From assembly GCF_003576645.1 (NCBI RefSeq), contig NC_044930.1, positions 16,318,620 to 16,382,619 of the forward strand: DNA of 64,000 bases, written 5' to 3'. Positions 43,341 through 54,144 of this stretch are shown in pieces (the stretch's first letter is position 1; the number at the start of each line of letters is the position of its first letter). A program made the position numbers and the translations under genes. The notes beneath the pieces are model-generated. The model was given only the letters and a program-made list of their open reading frames with translations, did no database searches and was not told the origin of the DNA. The DNA is from Ipomoea triloba (Eukaryota > Streptophyta > Magnoliopsida > Solanales > Convolvulaceae).

Positions 43341-43968
43341 ACTTTAAAGTGTGGAAATGACGCACTTTGTGCTTTACATGCTTACATGCTCTTGGGAATG
43401 ATAAGCGGGTGCATTTGCAGTTTTGAAAAGAGAGTTATTATTTGTGTTATCTAGATAGAATTTTGACTGGATGCCCAAAAATTTTTACTCTCGAAATATC
43501 TTTGAGGAAGTTACTTTTCGCACCCATGAGTGTTTAGAGCCAAATAAGTTTATGTTCTTGCCTGCTTGCATGTTGTTCACCTCTTATTTATGTAGGACCT
43601 TAGTTAAGGATCTCTCGAAGTGGGAGTGTGCACTCTTTAATTTGAGAAAGATAAAACTAGCGAGGCCCGGAATTGAACTAACCTTGGTAGGGCATGGGGC
43701 AAAAGGAGAGCCTAATGGTGAACTCAATGAGAAAACAAAACCCTTGAACATTAAATAGAAAAAGGCATGAGGGGTTGCACGAGGAGAAGTCGAAAAGGCG
43801 AAAGGCTAATCACCAAAGAGTTTAAAATTGAGGGAAGCCAATTCGTTGGGTTGTGTCCAAACCATAGTCTTCGATAAGTAAAAAGCTTTATCTGGAGTCG
43901 GTAGTTCACATAAAAAGATCCCAAGAATTGAGAAAATAGAGCTGAGGTGAGCCGCTTCGCTAGGATTC

Positions 43969-44029
43969 GAGTAACCCATTGCACTGACCTTCGAAAAAGC
44001 ATGGAGCTCCATGTGAAGTCGGGTGGCTC
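43969..44029 (+). other. Stem-loop module (element B)
   Basis: GAGTAACCC (43969-43977) faces GGGTGGCTC (44021-44029), giving seven Watson-Crick pairs, one G-U and one mismatch. The loop holds ATTGCACTGACCTTCGAAAA and the palindrome CATGGAGCTCCATG (44000-44013). Confidence 0.62.
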
Positions 44030-44514
44030 GATGACGTTATCCTAGGAAGTGAGAAGAAAGAGGGACCGCGCTAAGCCAAAAGCGGTGAGTGGTCCATGCC
44101 CCTACCCTCATTTACATTTACGTTGGGCTTTGGCGTATAAGGATGGAAAGTTGATTAGCTAGTGCACATTGTTCTCACTAGTGAGATCGGCTAGAGGCCC
44201 TATTTAAATAGAAGGTGAACCAAAACTTTGGAAATGCATGCTTGCGTATGGTGCGAGAAGTGTGATCCCTTGTTTTATTTGTTTATCTACGAAAGGTTTT
44301 TATTTCCCGGAAATATTTCTTGAGTTGCTGACATCTGACCAAAATCCTTTATAAATAACACAAATGATTTCTCCCGTTTTCAACAGTCTTAGACACCCAT
44401 CATTTTGATTTGCCAAAAGCTTTGTTTTGCATGAGAAAGTATCTCGGAGACTTATATGCTTAGAGAGTAAAAAGTCTTGCTTGAGGACAAGCAAGAAGCA
44501 AAGTGTGGAAAATT

Positions 44515-45839
44515 TGATAAGACTCCGAGATACCCTTATTTCAGGCACATTTTAGGGTGTTTTATCGTGTCTATAGTATCCTTATTCGGTAAATTATGTG
44601 CGTAAATGCTTGAAAATCACTAACTGATGCACAAAAGCTATTTTTAGCTTAAAAGAAGTAAAACGGGAGCCCCAGGAGCATAGAGGACCAAAAGATGAGC
44701 TTAAAGAGCAAACCAGGCAAAAGTGGAGCCCCGGAGGACCAATCTGGAAGGCCACACGCGTGTGAGCAAGCGTGGAAACTTTCCAGAAGCTCCCCACGCA
44801 CGCTCACACGAGTGTGAGAGGCGTGGAGGCGTGATGCGTGAATATCAGCTAGGGTTGTCATTTCGGAGACTATTTAAACCCCTTTGATGAATTTCCAGAG
44901 GAGGATTTCCAGAATTTTAGTTTTCCTTTTCTTGGTTTTTCTTTGGAGAGTTTTCTCCATTTTTCTTAGATTTTAGATTAGATCAATACTCCATTGTAGA
45001 AGACATCAAGCTTGGATTGAAGATCTTCTTCTCTCTAGGTGATCTCTATTTCATTTCTATAATTTTAGCTATCTTGTTCTTGGATTGAATTAGCTTTTGC
45101 TTTCATTTCATATCATGAGTAGCTAATTTAGTCTAGGGATTTGGATTGTGTGATTGAATATTGCTTTTGTGATGATCTTATTTCTATATCTTAGATCTAT
45201 GAGTTTGTGTTGATGGATTATTTATTCTTGTCTTTTGATTGTTGTTTTGATGAGATCTTGTTTAGATTTGTCCAATCTAGATGAGAGATTGAGCTCTTGA
45301 CTCTTTCATGTCTTTGATTAGAGTTAGGATTTGAAGCTTTACACAATCAAAGTTCCTATGGACTTCTTAAGAATAGTAGGATAGTGTGTAGCTTAAGTGT
45401 TTGATAAAATTCCTCTTAGAACTTTGGATGCTTGAAGGCACTCCTAAGTCAAAGAAGCCTTAGTACACAAGGTGGAAAAGGACTAAGACAACACACTCTT
45501 GAATAGACAATATCCTAGCAATCCTAATCCTTGACCTTAGACTCTCACAATGCAATATTCATGAACACTACCCAATCCCTACCCCTTTTACATATTTCCA
45601 AAACCACTTTTATTTCAATACTCTCTTGCACTAACAACCAATCAATGAACTACACTCTCACTTGCAATTCCACCCTTCACCACACTCAAATCCTATGCAT
45701 AACTCCATCTAGTAAACTACCGAATGTTTGACACACCTCCACGTCCCTCCTTCGAGACCGACACTCGGGGAGTCACAGACTTTCCGTTTTAACATAAATA
45801 TCTTTTGACGAATCAACCCCATACAATACTGCTTCACCA
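44515..45839 (+). repeat. 3' LTR of element B
   Basis: 1,325 bases, TGATAAG…CTTCACCA, followed by TTAGG. It differs from the 5' LTR by scattered substitutions and a small deletion (near 45480), so the element is not brand new. Confidence 0.88.
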
Positions 45840-45844
45840 TTAGG

Positions 45845-46015
45845 CTATAAAGTATTAAATTTAATGGTTAAAGTGCTGAATATTCATTTATGCTATTAAG
45901 TAGTATTTTTGTGCTATAAAGTATTGTGTTTGATAGTTAAAGTCATGATTATTCATTTGTGATATGAAGTAGTATAGTTGCACTATAAAATATTTTGTTT
46001 GGTGGTTAAAGTATG
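45845..46015. repeat. Continuation of the degenerate repeat array beyond element B
   Basis: CTATAAAGTATTAAATTTAATGG and related words continue the array that stops at 33942, as expected if element B inserted into it. Confidence 0.75.
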
Positions 46016-46952
46016 ATGATTGTTTTAGTTAAGGATTTGTCTCAATTTTAGCTTCTATAATACTTGGCATATCACATGTTCAAGTGTGTTCTATTCGATC
46101 TCGGACACTGTCATTATTATGTTGACTTGTGCTTTATTTATTGTGAGCGGTTATTAGTTATTGAACAGTTGGAAAAATGGTCTGCTATATATTTGTTGCC
46201 CCGGACACTAAAATGCTAAAGTTGCCAGCTATAGTATGATTTATTTCTGCTACTTTTATTAGAATTTTTCATCCAATTAATCATATTTTGATTGATGTTT
46301 TGCATATAACAACTTTTGTATATGTGAGGATTCTTTTGGTGCATAAAATTCAAATGTTTAATAAAGCACATCCAAATTGAAAATATCTTTTCAGCAAGGC
46401 ATGAAACATATAGAGAATGTTTTGTCGAAAATAGATGGAAATTTAATGACCTTTTGGTTTTCTCCCAGGGTTGAAATATTCCAACCATTACTACATAAAA
46501 CAGAATACAAGGGATTAATTCTACAACTTATCCTAAAATCAGCCAGAACAATTCTAGATTTCTTATAAACTGAAGCTCTTTTCCAATCTTCTCTGTAAAT
46601 TGTTCTTTTGCTTCTATTATTCTTCACAAGGTGCAAATATGGCAAAGAAAATGCCCCGTCCAAAGCAGCAATTCGAGGTCCTAACTTTTTTCTCTTCCTC
46701 TTGTCCTGATAAACCAGAAAGCCTAGAACAATCAATAGTATCCGCAAAGACAATGCTATACATTTGTTTTTATTGATGTGTAGTGACTTAGGAATCTTAA
46801 AACTTGAGTTGTTAGGTTTCATGGTTTTTGCTTGTTTTGTTATTTACAAATTGTGCCTATTCCAGTATTCAGTTTCAAGGTTATTTTTGTAGTATCATTG
46901 TGATCTTTTCAGGAATTATAGCTTCATTTGTCTAATTCTTAGTCATTTTGGG

Positions 46953-47105
46953 GCAACAGCTGGTGATTGGTTACAGGGTCCATATGTTTACTACCTTTAC
47001 ACTACTTACGGCTATGGAAAGGGAGAGATTGAGCAACTCTTTATTGCTGGGTTTGGGTCATCCATATTGTTTGGCACAATAGTTTGATCTCTAGCTGACA
47101 AACAG
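46953..47105 (+). pseudogene. Captured MFSD5-like (molybdate-anion) transporter exon fragment
   Basis: One frame reads AGDWLQGPYVYYLYTTYGYG then GEIEQLFIAGFGSSILFGTI and SLADKQ, a highly conserved stretch of plant MFSD5-type major facilitator proteins covering a transmembrane helix and the following loop. A TGA interrupts it just before SLADKQ, where a glycine codon is expected. Neither the preceding nor the following parts of the gene were found. It lies 270 bases from the right inverted repeat of the Mutator-like element. Confidence 0.72.
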
Positions 47106-47599
47106 TGAGTTACTCCTTCAATATACAGTATAAATCCATGCTCATTTTGATGGCGAGACGCAAAGATGAGAGGCATCGACGGAGATGGTGAGGGCGAGAT
47201 GCAAGGATGAGAAGCGTGAGATGCAGAGAGTGAGAAACAGAGATCGTAAGATAGGAAATAGAGAGAGAAACATATAAATGCACATAATATGCACATGTTG
47301 ACCCATATAATTGTGTGACCCGACCCGTCTCACGGATGGAGATCCGTGAGACGGTCTCACATAAGTTTTTGCCTTATTTATATGTGTAGAATGGTCAATC
47401 TTTAAAGACTGATATCATTAACAAGTTCAACTTATAAGCATAATTCTCATGTGGTGGGCGGACCTCTTAACAATGAGGTTTCTAATCAACAACTCAACGG
47501 AATAGTTGAAACAACAAACATTGCACGAAGAACATGTTATTGGTTGCATAGGTGATGTGATTTTTAAAAATTTTTTAGTTTAAAATTTAATCTTCTTTT

Positions 47600-47630
<31 letters not shown>

Positions 47631-47639
47631 TTTTATCTT

Positions 47640-48773
47640 AATTGCAGAATAAAATTCAAGAAGAGGGAGAGAAGAATAAAGAAAAGATTTCATCAGCTGC
47701 ACTTCTACCACTTGTTGAGCATTTTGATTTGGTATTTAAAAGAAAGTCAAGCTATGCACACGGTTTAGGTCTTAAGAGAATAACTTCAAAGGCCCAAGAG
47801 AGACCTTCAAGTAGAAATAGAAGCTTCAAAGAAGCCTAAGAAAAATTTAGAAGAACAAGTTCCAAAATTTAAAGACATCGCACAAGCAACTTTAGAGAAA
47901 CAAGCGGTTGAAATCAAGCAAATTTTTGCTCACTTAGCAAGCAATTAAGGGTTTCGAAATATGCTAAGCAATGCATCTCCATCAACTACCTCAAGTGAAG
48001 AATAATCAAGACATTTTATTTTAAAAAGTGTTTATTTGTTATATGTCTTACAACGTATATTTGTTAGACAATGGTGCCTTTTTTTTAATATATATTTTAA
48101 TTTGACGAGTAACATTTGTTGAATGAATTATTTTATTTTAGATAATAATTAATTAAAACATTTAATTATGACAAGATTTTGAAATAAATAATTTTATATT
48201 GTGTGCATTTGGCTAGTATTATTTGAAAAAAATAATTGTGACCAAGTAATGGTCACTTTAGTTAACACTAATGGTTGTTTTAGAGTTAATTTCTTTTGTC
48301 ACAAATAAATACAACATTTGTTACCATGATTGTTGTCACAACAAAGTAATTATTGTTATCACTTTTTAGGTCACTGCTAATCATTTTTTGCGTCAAGAAC
48401 AATTCTCACAAATAAGTACAATTATTTTGACTAAAGTGTTGTCACAATAAAATAATTAATTGCAACAATTTTAGTTGTCACTAGATCAATTTTTTGTAAT
48501 AACATATTTGGTCACGAATTGTACATTTATTGTGACAGCTATTGTTAACACTCAAATACTACTTTTAGTGTAAGTAAAATTTGTCACAAAAGGCTTGAGT
48601 AATTATATTGTGACTACTTTTCAAAAGTCGTCACTACTACAATAGTGATGGAGGATATAGTGACCACAGGTGACGACTTCAAAAAGTGGTCACTAATTGA
48701 ATTTCAATAGTGACCAAAATCGGTAGTTTTGTTGACAATTTCTGTTGTCACTAAATGTGAAATTTCTTGTAGA
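47640..48773 (+). mobile_element. CACTA (En/Spm)-like remnant: transposase tail and subterminal repeats
   Basis: The frame at 47642-47839 (SSYAHGLGLK core, continued by a Lys/Glu-rich coil to about 47945) resembles the C-terminal region of plant Ptta/En/Spm-type transposases. Beyond it, 48200-48770 is full of GTCACTA and TAGTGACCA words typical of CACTA subterminal repeats, and the block ends TTTCTTGTAG, the inverted CACTACAAGAAA terminus without its last two bases. The matching left end was not found. Confidence 0.5.
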
Positions 48774-48916
48774 GCCGGTGGTTGAGTCTGATTCTAAGCA
48801 AGCTTGTGAATCATGTGCACCATAGAATCTAACGTGGCAACCAAAGCAGAAGTTTGATCAATCTCATAAATCCCAGCCTCCAGCTTCTGATTAGACCTCG
48901 CACTATACCAATAAGC
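48774..48916 (-). pseudogene. Short retroelement gag-like fragment
   Basis: On the minus strand a short frame reads KLEAGIYEIDQTSALVATLD and SMVHMIHKLA, with Gln/Pro text after the stop. It resembles plant gag protein text but is too short for assignment. It is sandwiched between two oppositely oriented CACTA-type ends. Confidence 0.3.
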
Positions 48917-49052
48917 CACTACAAGAAAGTTAACATTTAGTGACAATAGAAGTTGTTGCCAAAAGTATCTATTTTGGTCACTATTGAAATTAGTGACCAA
49001 TTTTTGAAGCTGTCACCCGTTGTCACTATATCCTCCGTCACTACTGTAGTAC
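48917..49052 (+). mobile_element. Short CACTA-type end, inverted relative to 48636-48773
   Basis: CACTACAAGAAAGTTAACATTTAGTGACAA starts at 48917 and the block is an inverted, diverged copy of 48636-48773, including GGAGGATATAGTGAC in reverse. It ends CACTACTGTAGTA. The following copia sequence starts abruptly at 49053, so this insertion may have cut the copia element. Confidence 0.55.
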
Positions 49053-50602
49053 ATGTTTGTCCTATTGATCCCACATGTTACTCACAGGCAGTCAAGCATC
49101 CTGAATGGCGGGAAGCAATGGATCAAGAGTTTAATGCTCTCTTACATAATCAAACATGGTGTATTGTTCCCTCCAAGCCTGATATGAATGTTATTGGTTG
49201 CAAACGGGTATTTCGCACCAAGAGAAAAGCATATGGTTTCATTAAGAGACACAATGCCAAGTTAGTAGCTAAAGGTTTTAATCAAGTTCCATGTCAAGAC
49301 TTTTTTGATACACTCAGCCCTGTGGTAAAACCTACTACTGTTAGATTACTTCTCTCATTAGCTATATCCTCTAGTTGGGTGATTAGACAGCTTGATGTTC
49401 ATAATGCGTTTCTAAATGGTAATATGTCTGAAACTGTCTACATGAAGTAACCTCCTGGTTACATTGATGCTTAGTATCCAAATCATGTTTGCTTGCTTCA
49501 ATAATCTCTATATGGTCTAAAGTAGGCTCCTAGAGCATGGTTTAATCATTTGCACTCACTTTTGCTCTCTGTCGGCTTTCAAGCATAAAAACCGGATGTG
49601 TCTCTGTTCTATTTTTATCAAGATTCTGCTTATGTGTACCTCTTAGTTTATGTGGCTGATATACTTGTAATGGAGAGTGATCCAGATCTTGTAACTCGTT
49701 TATTATCAAAGTTGTCTGCTGGTTTTAAGATTAGGGATCTTGGTGAATCTGGTTTCTTTCTTGGAATTGAGACAGTTAAATGTGATGGTGGGATACTACT
49801 TTCGCAAAAGAGATATATGACTGATATTTTAAAATGTGCTGGAATGGCAGAATGCAAAGCATTATCTACTCCTATTTCTGTTTCGAAATCTATTCTTTTT
49901 AGTGCAAACTTGTATGAAGATCCTACTAAATATAGGAGTTTAGCAGGAGCACTGCAATATCTAACTGTCACGCGCCCGAACTTATCCTTTGCAGTCAACC
50001 AATTGTGTCAACATATGCATGCTCCTACAGTTTCACATTGGGAACAACTGAAACGAGTCTTGAGGTATGTTAAGGGAACTATCACATATGGTATACGAAT
50101 AAGAAAGTCAGTATCTAGAGATTTGCATGCTTTTTTTTATTCTGATTGGGCTGGCGGCTGCCCTGAAGACCGAAAGTCAACTAGTGGTTATGCTGTGTTT
50201 CTTGGGTCCAATCTTGTGTCTTGGGTCTGTAAGAAACAAAGAATTGTTGCTAGATCTTCTACTGAGCCTGAGTACAAAGCACTAGCAGATGTTTGTGCTG
50301 AAGTAATTTGGATTTTGTCTTTACTATGTGAGATAAATGTCCCCAATATTGCCGTTCCCAAGTTATGGTCTGACAATCTTGGTGCTACATACATGTCTGC
50401 AAATCCGATTTTTCATGCACGTACCATACATGTTGAGATTGATTATCACTTTGTTAGAGACAGAGTTGTTTCAGGAGATATTCAAGTCAAGTTTATTTCA
50501 ACCAAAGATCAACTTGCTGATATCTTTACTAAAGCTCTACCTGGTCCTAGATTTTCTCTTCTTAGAGACGAGCTACAGGTTACTAGCTTACCATGTTCTT
50601 GA
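49053..50602 (+). pseudogene. Ty1/copia reverse transcriptase-RNase H, inactivated
   Basis: One frame covers the copia polymerase: HPEWREAMDQEFNAL, TWCIVPSKPD, RHNAKLVAKGFNQVPCQDF, RQLDVHNAFLNG, then RNase H text including DRKSTSGYAVFLGSNLVSW and ADIFTKALPG. Five in-frame stops (49448, 49472, 49502, 49523, 49586) cluster in 140 bases, and at least three fall where Gln codons are expected, suggesting C-to-T change. The catalytic YVDD reads YVAD (49649-49660), so the enzyme would be dead in any case. Gag, protease and integrase are missing; the 5' side is replaced by CACTA-type sequence. Confidence 0.88.
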
Positions 50603-50874
50603 GGGGGAGTATTAGAACATTATGTATTTGAGTTAGATTATGACTCCCTATTCTAGACTTTCGTGATTCTCCTATTTCTAGTCTCCCTGAGATTCTCTTA
50701 TTATATATATATCCCTGTAAAGTTCTCATATAAACAAATGGTATATGTGATCCTTTTTAGTAGAAAGGGTTGTAAATTGTTGACTTTTCGCGACCCAATC
50801 ATATACCACCATTGCACAACGGTTGATACTCTTGTACAAGAGTCGTGGATTAGCAGTTTTGTATCAGTGTCACA
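50601..50874 (+). repeat. Copia polypurine tract and probable 3' LTR
   Basis: GAGGGGGAG at 50601-50609, right after the polymerase stop, is the usual copia polypurine tract. TATTAGAACATT follows as the likely LTR start (TG changed to TA), with TATA-like TTATTATATATATCC near 50698 and a possible end …GTGTCACA at 50874. No partner LTR exists to confirm the borders. Confidence 0.42.
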
Positions 50875-50884
50875 TAAAAATTAA

Positions 50885-51346
50885 GAACAAATCTTAGACA
50901 TAAAAAATATGCGATCACGACTATGATTAAAATTGAACACCCTAATTTTATGCACATAATCAACAATCCAATCACCATGACCCCATCAAGGGACAAATCA
51001 GTACAAGAAAAATTCTAAATTTTCATAAAAAATAGGTACGTTAATAATAAAATAGGAGTTTATATATTATTAAATTCTTTCATTAAAATAATAAATTATT
51101 ATTATTATTAAATATGAAAAGTTTTGATCATTTTGTTAATATCTGGTACTTTAATTTAGCGAGATAAACATGTGGTGTTGTGCTGTGCTCTAGACAATTG
51201 TTTGCACTCATGCAGAATATCATGTGCCGCACTGTGTAGAATGACACCAGAACTGTGTGCACACACATCACACACCCACATGACTCTATGCACACTCTAA
51301 AAGTGCACTATGCACATGTTCACAACTTTACATTAAAATGCAAACA
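50885..51346. other. Intergenic sequence, nothing recognised
   Basis: AT-rich sequence with runs of TGCACA/CACACA words near 51190-51330. No reading frame or element end is convincing. Confidence 0.5.
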
Positions 51347-51351
51347 TGCAC

Positions 51352-52879
51352 TGATAAGGACATTTTTCACGTATCCATCAAGTATCAAATCACAGTATAG
51401 AGTTTAGATATCGTTCCACTGGAGATGACTCTTATAATGTTAGGAATTGATGCAAGGTGGAGTTAAGCACAAGCTAAACTATTTTTTACAGAAGCTAGGC
51501 CTATCGTTAAAGAGTTGGATTGATATGATTAAGCTAATAACAAATAAGACAAGTAAAACAAAGGACCGGGACTTGATTGATTCAAGCTAAGATGCCAAAT
51601 ATTATACTAAGGGTTAGGAAATTAAAACAAGGCATATGGTAGGTGAGATTCACAAAAGTGTCCAAATACCACTCTCGTAGCTATTTGGACTTGCAACCTC
51701 ACATTGAACTCTACTCTCATGGAAATTCAACCCAAGGTTGCCCATTCAAGAACACAATGCATAAGTTCTCCTTAATACCCGAAATATTCTCGTATTGGGC
51801 ATCAAGTGTGTGAATGTGTAGCTAGTGTACAAGCTCTACTCTCGTAGCAACAAACACACTCCAAATAAAGCATATAATTGAGATCCAACAATCATACACA
51901 AATTTCACAACAAACCCATTTCACACAACAACCCTAGAACACCAAAATAATCCCCTTTTATGCAATACAAAATCAAATAGGCATCAATAGCAAGAAATCA
52001 AACCAAATCCTAGCCCTAAAGAGTAATTGAAAGCATAAATGGAAATTAAAGGAAAGAGGATAATAAGAAAACTTGTCTATTTAAGCTTTGGAATCTAAAA
52101 TTGCAAGGTGTTTTGAGCTTCAAAATGGAAAGGAACAACAAATCTACACTAATCTAAGCTATCATAAACCTAAACCTAACTAAAAATTGAAGGGGAAATG
52201 AAAGATGTGTTTGTGGGTGGAAGAAATCACCTTTTAAAGGGTACGTAAAAATGGGGCTGTAAAATATTGCAGAGGCTGGCCACGGGTGTGGCCACGCCCG
52301 TGGCCGAACCCGTGCCCAGAAATGAGGGGCTTACTGCCAAGTGGCCACGGCCATGGCCACACCCGTGGCCACCTTCAGACAACGTTTCTGTGCACATTGT
52401 CCATCTTCTAGGATAATTTTCACCCCTAAATCCTTTGAATTAGCATTTGTTATCTTCATCAAAGTTGTAGCCCTTCAAGTTAGCGTTTCAATGACATAAA
52501 AATCACTTGATTTGAACATTCCTACGCGGATATATGGCAAAAAAACTGAGCAGTGGACGAGTTGTGCGAGAATTTCAATTTCTTGTTCTTTTGCTCCACT
52601 TTTGCCTTTGTTTGTCCAAATGATCAAGACCATTGAAGGCACCACAATTTGGCTCTCTAAGAGGTGTTTCTTCCATCTTCATGGCTTCTCATTGGCTCCC
52701 ATTGACTCTACATGCATCTGAAATACTCCAAAAATCATTCAATTCATCTAAATCATCAAGAATTACACATAAACACAAAAATGAATCAAATGAGGAACAT
52801 TTTGGGTAAAATTATAACAAATGACAAGGAAACTAAGATTAAATGCAAGGTAAAAATATGGACATTTTGACACTTATCA
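51352..52879 (-). mobile_element. Solo LTR D2 (intact relative of D1)
   Basis: The unit begins TGATAAGGAC and ends ACACTTATCA, and TGCAC flanks both sides (51347-51351, 52880-52884). GC-rich words GGCCACGGG/CCCGTGGCC cluster at 52275-52375, and on the minus strand a CCTTTAAAAG TATA-like site follows about 40 bases downstream (52231-52240). No primer site or coding region adjoins it, so it is a solo LTR. It serves as the empty-site reference for two insertions in D1. Confidence 0.82.
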
Positions 52880-52884
52880 TGCAC

Positions 52885-53479
52885 CACAATAAGCAAATGT
52901 ACACGCATATGTATTGTAGCTTACAATACATGCACACATCACATGCATAAACACAAAGTGTGCACTAGGCCGCAACGAGGTGCACACATATGACGAAAAC
53001 TCAACAACAAAGAATGATAATGCAAATGCACAGATATGGAGGACGCAATGCACAACAATATATTGCCCACGAAAACTACACATATGTCAATCACAAATAT
53101 AGATAATATTATACTAAAAAAAATAGACAATTAAAAAAATACAAAAATAAATTTGAGTTCATGATTGAGTATAAGAAATGTAGAAGAAGAAAAGTTTAAA
53201 TCAAGATAGAGAAAGAATTCCACACAAAGAAGGATAATACATCAACAAAGAAATCCAAACATTCTATGATTTATTTTCCTAATATCATGCTTAATAGCCA
53301 TATAAAATCCTATACACATTTAAAACAAGTGTAAATAATCTAAATTACCCCTCAAAAAATTACCAAAATTAAGAAACAAAATAAAAATAATAATATCACA
53401 GTGACACACATCCTCTAAATATAATGTAGAGTCCAGATTTGTCAATAGTTTTTGTTAAGGTATATTCTCATATAAATGC

Positions 53480-53529
<50 letters not shown>

Positions 53530-54144
53530 TTATCGGCTTGCTTGTCATGCATGGATGGTATTTGAGTATATCATCCGAAATAAAACTAAAAAAATAGCAC
53601 TCAAAAATGTTGAGTATTTAAAATAAAATTTAGACAAAATCAAACCAATCATATGTCTGGAGTTCTGCACCACAGCACCAGTAGACATTATTGTTACTTA
53701 CCACTACAATTTGTCAATTAAAAATATTTTTTTTTTGAAAACATAATTAAAAATATATTTAAAAAATCATATTACAAATAATAATTTTTTAATTTATATA
53801 TTGCTTGCATAATTTTCACCCGAAATACAAGCAAAAGAAGAGCTTGTGAATGGAGTAATGGAGGACAGTCGATTATCAATGATTTGACCATATATGGAAT
53901 TCTTGGCGGTTGAAATTTTAATTAGCTAGATTTATTTCTCTAGTACCAACTTTGGTACTAAGCCATTAAATTTGAAGGTAAAGTTGTACGTACTAGTTCG
54001 GAAGGAGGGTCCGTCAGTCAAACATAATTCTCGTCTTAACAACACCTAACAATAGAGTCTTAATATGTACAAATATCTTGAAACTAAGAGTGTGTTTGGT
54101 TCACACATGAAAATCAGAATCAGAATAGAAATCAAATACTTGTA
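52885..54144. other. Intergenic sequence with (AT)n microsatellite
   Basis: AT-rich sequence. An AT run at 53482-53527 and TGCACA/CATATG words near 52890-53090 are the only structures. I see no gene. Confidence 0.5.

Larger units (their letters stand above)
42676..44514 (+). other. Conserved noncoding 3' region of element B
   Basis: No credible gene. AAGTGTGGAAA words occur at about 43067, 43142 (AATGTGGAAA), 43248, 43343 and 44499. The hairpin is at 43321-43340, a CTCTCGAAGTGGGAGTGTGC block near 43611-43630, one intact stem-loop module at 43969-44029 with a decayed one before it, and a CACTAGTGAGATCGGCTAGAGG block near 44189-44210. GAGGACAAGCAAGAAG and the last word lie directly before the 3' LTR and form the likely polypurine tract. 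Confidence 0.75.
33943..45839 (+). mobile_element. Element B: complete Athila-like LTR element lacking polymerase
   Basis: LTRs at 33943-35276 and 44515-45839 both start TGATAAGACTCC and end CTTCACCA. TTAGG flanks the element (33938-33942, 45840-45844). A tRNA-Asp primer site follows the 5' LTR. Inside are a broken gag-protease gene, the GGGAGGCAACCC block, a second promoter-like cluster, an intron, an Athila ORF-1-type gene and the conserved noncoding 3' region. No reverse transcriptase, RNase H or integrase was found between protease and ORF-1, so it is non-autonomous. It inserted into the repeat array of the Mutator-like element. Three N joins inflate its length by about 2 kb. Confidence 0.88.
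30595..47373. mobile_element. Mutator-like element carrying host gene fragments (Pack-MULE)
   Basis: The terminal inverted repeats are about 70 bases long (30595-30665 and 47303-47373), share TGTGAGACCGTCTCACGG and GTGAGACGGGTCGGGTCACA, and differ mainly at the outermost 10 bases. TTATTTATA (9 bases) flanks both ends at 30586-30594 and 47374-47382. Without element B the unit is about 4.9 kb. It has no transposase but contains fragments of an OTU deubiquitinase-like gene and an MFSD5-like transporter gene, plus a Stowaway MITE and an unusual repeat array. TIRs, 9-base duplication and gene fragments fit a Pack-MULE (established class; assignment inferred). Confidence 0.7.

Noticed and set aside
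46391..46822. A 143-codon minus-strand frame near the MFSD5-like fragment
   Set aside because: No recognisable motif and an ordinary AT-rich composition; it may be captured sequence, but nothing supports a gene.
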